Shown here: positions 60,452-64,000 of the stretch, one piece after another | How positions within the stretch are numbered: the stretch's first letter is position 1 | Layout of the letters: every line of letters starts with the position of its first letter | NCBI RefSeq assembly: GCF_030419005.1 | Contig: NZ_CP106953.1 | Coordinates: forward strand, 310,001-374,000 | Length of the DNA: 64,000 bases | Direction: 5' to 3' | DNA from: Eleftheria terrae | GTDB taxonomy: Bacteria; Pseudomonadota; Gammaproteobacteria; Burkholderiales; Burkholderiaceae_C | Program-made: the position numbers and the translations under genes | Notes under the pieces: generated by a model | Databases searched by the model: none | What the model was told of the DNA's origin: nothing | Seen by the model: the letters and a program-made list of their open reading frames with translations, nothing else

Positions 60452-62037
60452 CTTGCTCTTACCCACATCTTTGAGGTCGAAGTGAATAGCCGAACCGGAT
60501 ATCAGCAAGTCGCGCCATTCCTCGCCAGATGACGGTATTGCCTGGTGGTGGATCTGAAGCGCGGGCCAAGTACCCGCCGAGTCGGGCCAACTGCATCAGG
60601 CAGGACGATAACGACTGTCTGCAAGGCGATGCTGCCGTACAGGAAGGTGGTCTGAGGCGGTCCAGCACCTCGACCTCTGCCTCTGTGAAGGCCATCCGGG
60701 GCGGGGCCTCGGGAGCGGCGCGATTCATCATCGTCAGCCAGAAGATGCGCCAGCCGAGGAGGCAGAACATGGCGATCAGATTGGTCAGGCGTTGGGCGGT
60801 ACGCAGCTTGGAGTCTTCGGCTCGGCAACCGGACTTCAAGATCTTGTGATAGGTCTCGATCTTCCATCGCATGGCGTACCAGTCGAGCTTCTCGATAGCC
60901 TGCGCACGGGAGGTGACCGGCAGGTTGGTGATCAACTTCCAGTCAATCGGATCGGCATGCAGGGGCGCCTCTCGCTCCACGGCCTGCAGCACCGTGAGCA
61001 TGAGTGGCGGGTAACGGCTTTGCTTGACCCTCGGTGGCAGCAGACGCACGCGGCAGTACTTCAACTCCAGCAGCGCGCAGCGCTCCTGGCCCTGGCTATT
61101 GCGCACCTGGATGCGATGCAGGCCGCGGCAGCGAACCTCTCTGAGGTAGGTTGCCACGGTGTGGGTGCCGTCTCCGGCAAGCCGGTCGGCACAAGTTCGG
61201 AAGATGAAGTGGGTTTGAGCTTCATGAGCCTGGCAGAACAGCTCATAAATGTCGCTGCCGCGGTCGCCGATGTGCACGCAGCGTTCGGGCTGCTCGAACA
61301 TCTCGCCGGACAGCCGCACGTTGTCCAGCCAGCACATACTCTCCTTCAACTCGATGGGCACCCGTGTCGGATTGATCGAGCGCTTGAGCGCGTTGGTGCC
61401 CTTGAACTTCGAGCGGCTCCAGAACTTCACGGCTGCCAAGCCCAACGGCAGCCCTTCGGTGGTGACGGCCAGGCTCGAATGCATGAGCAGCCCTCGAACC
61501 GTATGGTGCCGCACGCGGCCTTGCGAGTCCCACCCGGAATTGACCTTGCCCAACAGTCCCAGGGCGTGATCGCTGTCACGGTGATAGGCAAACTCCGTCG
61601 TGTCGTGCAACACCAGCACGGGCGCCTGACTCGCCGCAACAATCCGTTGGCGTGTCGCGCTGAAGTGCCCTGCCAAGATATCGGCCTCGTTGACCCGCTC
61701 GTTGCTGAGGAATCGATACGCCGCCTTGGTGTTGGCCCAGTCTTGGCATACCCAGGGAATGCTCTGGCCTGGCGCTTGGGCAAACCGCGCCAGCAACGCT
61801 CTCAGGCGTCGGCCCAGGCGGGCGTCCTGGAAAACGCTCTCGTCCAACTCCTGGTCGATCCAACTGTTCTGCCCCGTCTTGATCGCTTGACCTGCCCTTG
61901 TACCCTGCGAGTTTGCCATGGCAGCCTCCGGCCGTCCCGTACTGCCAAGTTGCGACACAGCGCCCAACTCACCGGAAAATCTCAGCAGCTCGGCGCCAAC
62001 CGCTCATAGAAAAGGCGAAATTGTGGGTAAAAGCAAG
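60452..62037 (-). mobile_element. IS4-family (IS50-like) insertion sequence, copy 2 (1586 bp)
   Basis: Same ends as copy 1, inverted, with 9-bp duplications CCTGACCGT at 60443-60451 and 62038-62046. It inserted 17 bp inside the outer end of IS66 copy 2. Confidence 0.95.
60459..61919 (-). CDS. IS4-family (Tn5-like) transposase, copy 2, full length
   Basis: 486 residues from ATG 61919 (MANSQGTRAGQAIKTGQNSW). Identical layout to copy 1 but without the premature stop, so it keeps the C-terminal WRGMARLADIRFGYSLRPQR. A longer in-frame start at 61967 exists but lacks a better ribosome-binding site. Confidence 0.93.
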   Translation of the reverse strand: MANSQGTRAGQAIKTGQNSWIDQELDESVFQDARLGRRLRALLARFAQAPGQSIPWVCQDWANTKAAYRFLSNERVNEADILAGHFSATRQRIVAASQAPVLVLHDTTEFAYHRDSDHALGLLGKVNSGWDSQGRVRHHTVRGLLMHSSLAVTTEGLPLGLAAVKFWSRSKFKGTNALKRSINPTRVPIELKESMCWLDNVRLSGEMFEQPERCVHIGDRGSDIYELFCQAHEAQTHFIFRTCADRLAGDGTHTVATYLREVRCRGLHRIQVRNSQGQERCALLELKYCRVRLLPPRVKQSRYPPLMLTVLQAVEREAPLHADPIDWKLITNLPVTSRAQAIEKLDWYAMRWKIETYHKILKSGCRAEDSKLRTAQRLTNLIAMFCLLGWRIFWLTMMNRAAPEAPPRMAFTEAEVEVLDRLRPPSCTAASPCRQSLSSCLMQLARLGGYLARASDPPPGNTVIWRGMARLADIRFGYSLRPQRCG

Positions 62038-62047
62038 CCTGACCGTA

Positions 62048-62054
62048 CGCTTAC
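62048..62054 (-). other. Outer terminus of IS66 copy 2
   Basis: GTAAGCG followed by TACGGTCAGG on the minus strand, a typical IS66 end, cut off from its element by IS4 copy 2. Confidence 0.6.
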
Positions 62055-62146
62055 GCTCGGGCCGGTCACACTCGACCAGAACCTGCGTCTAAAGTGCCCG
62101 GCTGTGACGGCGCCGCTGCACCGGCTTGGAGTCCATAGGCGTCCAC

Positions 62147-62314
62147 CTAAAGCCAAATGGAAGATCGATAGCCCTCACTCCGCTCGGCGACGGGGAAGTG
62201 GCTGATGCACACGTCCTCGAAATCAAAACTGAGAATGCCCTGCACGCTGATGTCTTGGCCGTCCAACTCTGCCAAACGCGCGAGAGCTTGGTTGACTGAA
62301 AGATGATGTTCCAT
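62147..62314 (-). CDS. Small hypothetical protein (55 aa), possibly truncated
   Basis: ATG 62314: MEHHLSVNQALARLAELDGQ, then DISVQGILSFDFEDVCISHF and ending RSSIWL plus TAG. The opening resembles OB-fold-like cassette proteins that are usually longer, so the 3' end may have been lost near the IS66 terminus. Confidence 0.55.
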   Translation of the reverse strand: MEHHLSVNQALARLAELDGQDISVQGILSFDFEDVCISHFPVAERSEGYRSSIWL

Positions 62315-62406
62315 GGCGTCCCAGCCTACCTTGTCGAAGTCCGCTTCCGCTGCAGTGCAGCCGCCGCTCCAGGCTGAGAGCGGTCGCTAGCGCGCTAGAG
62401 TCCCGG

Positions 62407-62997
62407 TCAGTTTGAGCTGTCGTATCTCCTTCGGAGTGCTTCCATCAGTTGGGCTCGGTCTTCCTCAAGACCAAGAACAACGGTTTCAACAACCGGCTTC
62501 CGCTGCGGCTCTGACACGCGAGGCAGGCACTTACCGACGTACTTGGCCGCGTCCGAGAGAGCATTGCGGCAGTACGCGTTCGAAATCGAGTCCCAAGCCA
62601 AGGCTATCGCGTGCGCGATGAAAACAGAGAAGTTGCCCGCCTTGCCGCCGTTTCCTCCGACCTTCAACGCGATCGCCCCAGCACGGAGATGCAGCAGTTC
62701 GGTTGGCATGCCATCGATGATGATGCCGGGGACGGCGTCAGGCGAAGTTGCGATTGGGGTCATCGAGTCAAGCAGGCCGCCAAACTCGGCCTGCCTGATA
62801 GGGCCTTCACCGCGGTCGGTGAGCACCGGCGACGGCTCGAAATGCCGCCAAATCATCGTCCGCGCGCACACCACCGAGACCTTTCCAAGCCCGAATGTGA
62901 TGCAGATTTCGGGATGGAACGATGGCATGAGCAACAAGCGAATCGCTTCCGCGGCGTCCGTGCACGTAGGATCGTTCTTGAACGACGCGATCCCCAT
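62407..62997 (-). CDS. Hypothetical protein
   Basis: 196 residues from ATG 62997 (MGIASFKNDPTCTDAAEAIR; PEICITFGLGKVSVVCARTM; IAHAIALAWDSISNAYCRNA). Structured but unrecognised. Flanked by the palindromic repeats. Confidence 0.62.
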   Translation of the reverse strand: MGIASFKNDPTCTDAAEAIRLLLMPSFHPEICITFGLGKVSVVCARTMIWRHFEPSPVLTDRGEGPIRQAEFGGLLDSMTPIATSPDAVPGIIIDGMPTELLHLRAGAIALKVGGNGGKAGNFSVFIAHAIALAWDSISNAYCRNALSDAAKYVGKCLPRVSEPQRKPVVETVVLGLEEDRAQLMEALRRRYDSSN

Positions 62998-63140
62998 AGA
63001 TCTGCAAATTGCCTCGGACGTATAGGCGTCTGTTTTCGTGGTGCGCCAGCTTACCTGACGGCCAAGTCCCCCGCTGCATCCGCCAACGCCAACGTCTGCT
63101 TCCGCTGCGGAGCCGCCAGCCGCTTCAGGCTGGAAGCGGT

Positions 63141-63473
63141 CTATTCCCGGTCCGGGAACAGGGTCGAATAGCTGGGGTGTGAAATGCCGAGAACGGCGAC
63201 CTCAATCCCATCCTCTCCGACTTCGTCCGAGTGGTCTGCGATGCTGACGCCCTCGCATTTGAGGACCATGCCATCCTGCGTTCTCACCGCCAGCCTTTCT
63301 TGGTGCTGCCCTTCTTCCGCCGTCAGCACCCGATTCTTCACCTTGGCGTAGTCAGCCTTCGGGACTAACCGGCCGAACGCGACGCCCATTGACGGGTCCC
63401 CAGACTCCAGCGCAGATGTTCCGACAACGACAGAACCGAAGAGGATTTCGAAGCGTTGAGGGGAGTCGGACAT
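63141..63473 (-). CDS. Hypothetical protein
   Basis: 110 residues from ATG 63473 (MSDSPQRFEILFGSVVVGTS; MGVAFGRLVPKADYAKVKNR; GIEVAVLGISHPSYSTLFPD). Beta-rich. Flanked by the palindromic repeats. Unrecognised. Confidence 0.62.
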   Translation of the reverse strand: MSDSPQRFEILFGSVVVGTSALESGDPSMGVAFGRLVPKADYAKVKNRVLTAEEGQHQERLAVRTQDGMVLKCEGVSIADHSDEVGEDGIEVAVLGISHPSYSTLFPDRE

Positions 63474-63613
63474 AGATTGTCGGCCGTAGCGGGAACGCCA
63501 ACAGCATATCTGTGTTCACGTTGACTGCGAACGACCGCTTCCGCTGCAGAGCCGCCAGCCGCTTCAGGCTGAAAGCGGTCTTCGAGTCCTTGATCGCAGA
63601 TCGGTAGCGGCTC

Positions 63614-63997
63614 TCAAAGCCCACGAAAAGTAGTGCTCGACTTGCCGCATAGACAAGCGAGTTTCCAAGCGGACGTTGGACTTCCGAGGGCTTCGCCGGT
63701 GATCGACCCCTGGCAAAAATGGCAGGATTGATCGATTGGCTCGTTGGCCTGCAACTGTCCCAGCGCCGCAAGAACTTGCTCGGCCCCTGCCGGTAGGCTC
63801 CTGTCTGGCGGAGGCCGTTTGCTGTCCGTCGTGGTGGCTCCGGCGTCCTCGCTCCATACCCGATGACCGATCTTCCGCGCTTCGTCCAGCTCAACGTCGA
63901 ACACGCCGCAGAGAAGCGCGACGCACTCGAACCTCTTGAAGCCGTCCTTCAGAGCTTGCCTGTACACCTCTTCCGACGTTGCGCCGTTTCGCATCAT
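63614..63997 (-). CDS. Zinc-ribbon protein with C-terminal FRGL, start near window edge
   Basis: 127 residues visible, starting MMRNGATSEEVYRQALKDGF; the gene may begin further right, outside the window. C-terminal CHFC ... CLCGKSSTTFRGL is a zinc ribbon shared with the protein at 50897-51133. Function unknown. Confidence 0.62.
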   Translation of the reverse strand: MMRNGATSEEVYRQALKDGFKRFECVALLCGVFDVELDEARKIGHRVWSEDAGATTTDSKRPPPDRSLPAGAEQVLAALGQLQANEPIDQSCHFCQGSITGEALGSPTSAWKLACLCGKSSTTFRGL

Positions 63998-64000
63998 CGA

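Larger units (their letters stand above)
62337..63590. repeat. Three copies of a palindromic intergenic repeat
   Basis: Copies at about 62342-62393, 63098-63145 and 63532-63582 (plus strand: CGCTTCCGCTGC, then about 14 variable bases with GCCGCCAGCCGCT, then CAGGCTG and RAGCGGTC). Outer arms GACCGCTT and AAGCGGTC are complementary. Each separates two minus-strand genes. It does not contain the attC core GTTRRRY. Confidence 0.75.

Noticed and set aside
60792..62009. 405-codon plus-strand frame and its twin at 38141-39358 minus
   Set aside because: Antisense to the IS4 transposases; no ribosome-binding site and shadow composition.
62337..63590. Integron attC sites for the palindromic repeats
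   Set aside because: No GTTRRRY core and no matching RYYYAAC at the other side; kept as a separate repeat class.

Overview
The window is high-GC accessory DNA, most likely from a member of the Burkholderiales. The taxonomic clues are an H-NS-family protein of the Burkholderia type, two PEP-CTERM exported proteins, a DUF2924/serine-recombinase integration module and a dense mix of IS3, IS4, IS5, IS66, IS256 and IS481 elements. I see no rRNA, complete tRNA or housekeeping operon; this is a mosaic of stacked mobile elements. Assignments are by eye from motifs, with no database search.

Layout. 1-7.24 kb: an integrated element with a zinc-finger-like protein, an SF2-type helicase, a small resolvase with a multi-half-site upstream region, an STM4504/CBY_0614-like HEPN protein and a tyrosine integrase. 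It ends at a tRNA/tmRNA-like CCA tail followed by a terminator. 7.2-17.4 kb: a cargo zone with a HEPN-like protein, an IS5 copy, a lipoprotein, an IS3 remnant, a three-gene operon (SLATT-like 2TM protein, GTP cyclohydrolase II-like enzyme, YaaC-like protein) that looks like an uncharacterised defence module, an H-NS-like gene containing a pentanucleotide repeat, a SymE-like toxin and a LysR regulator. 17.5-37.4 kb: a defective prophage running integration module, regulators, recombination/replication genes (Sak4-like ATPase, Cas4-like nuclease, primase-helicase, RuvC-like resolvase), a PEP-CTERM cargo gene, a ParB-methyltransferase and terminase subunits. The large terminase lacks its C-terminal part and no head or tail genes follow.

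38.1-62.1 kb: an IS-built region. IS4 and IS66 copies lie on the left in plus orientation and again on the right in minus orientation, enclosing a 14.6 kb block. This block contains half of an integron attC site with a possible cassette gene, a PEP-CTERM HAF-repeat gene split by an IS481 element, and a long minus-strand run of small genes (46.5-55.7 kb). Many of those genes are preceded by the same ribosome-binding segment (TCGGAAAGGA), often fused to the upstream stop codon. One of them is cleanly split by the second IS5 copy. 62.1-64 kb: three or four small minus-strand genes separated by copies of a roughly 45-bp palindromic repeat.

Working together: the replication and recombination genes form one tightly overlapped phage transcription unit; SLATT/GCHII/YaaC form one transcription unit; the small-gene run reads as one polycistron with standardised translation starts. 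Several genes carry frameshifts, stops or IS insertions, so the region is decaying and rearranging.
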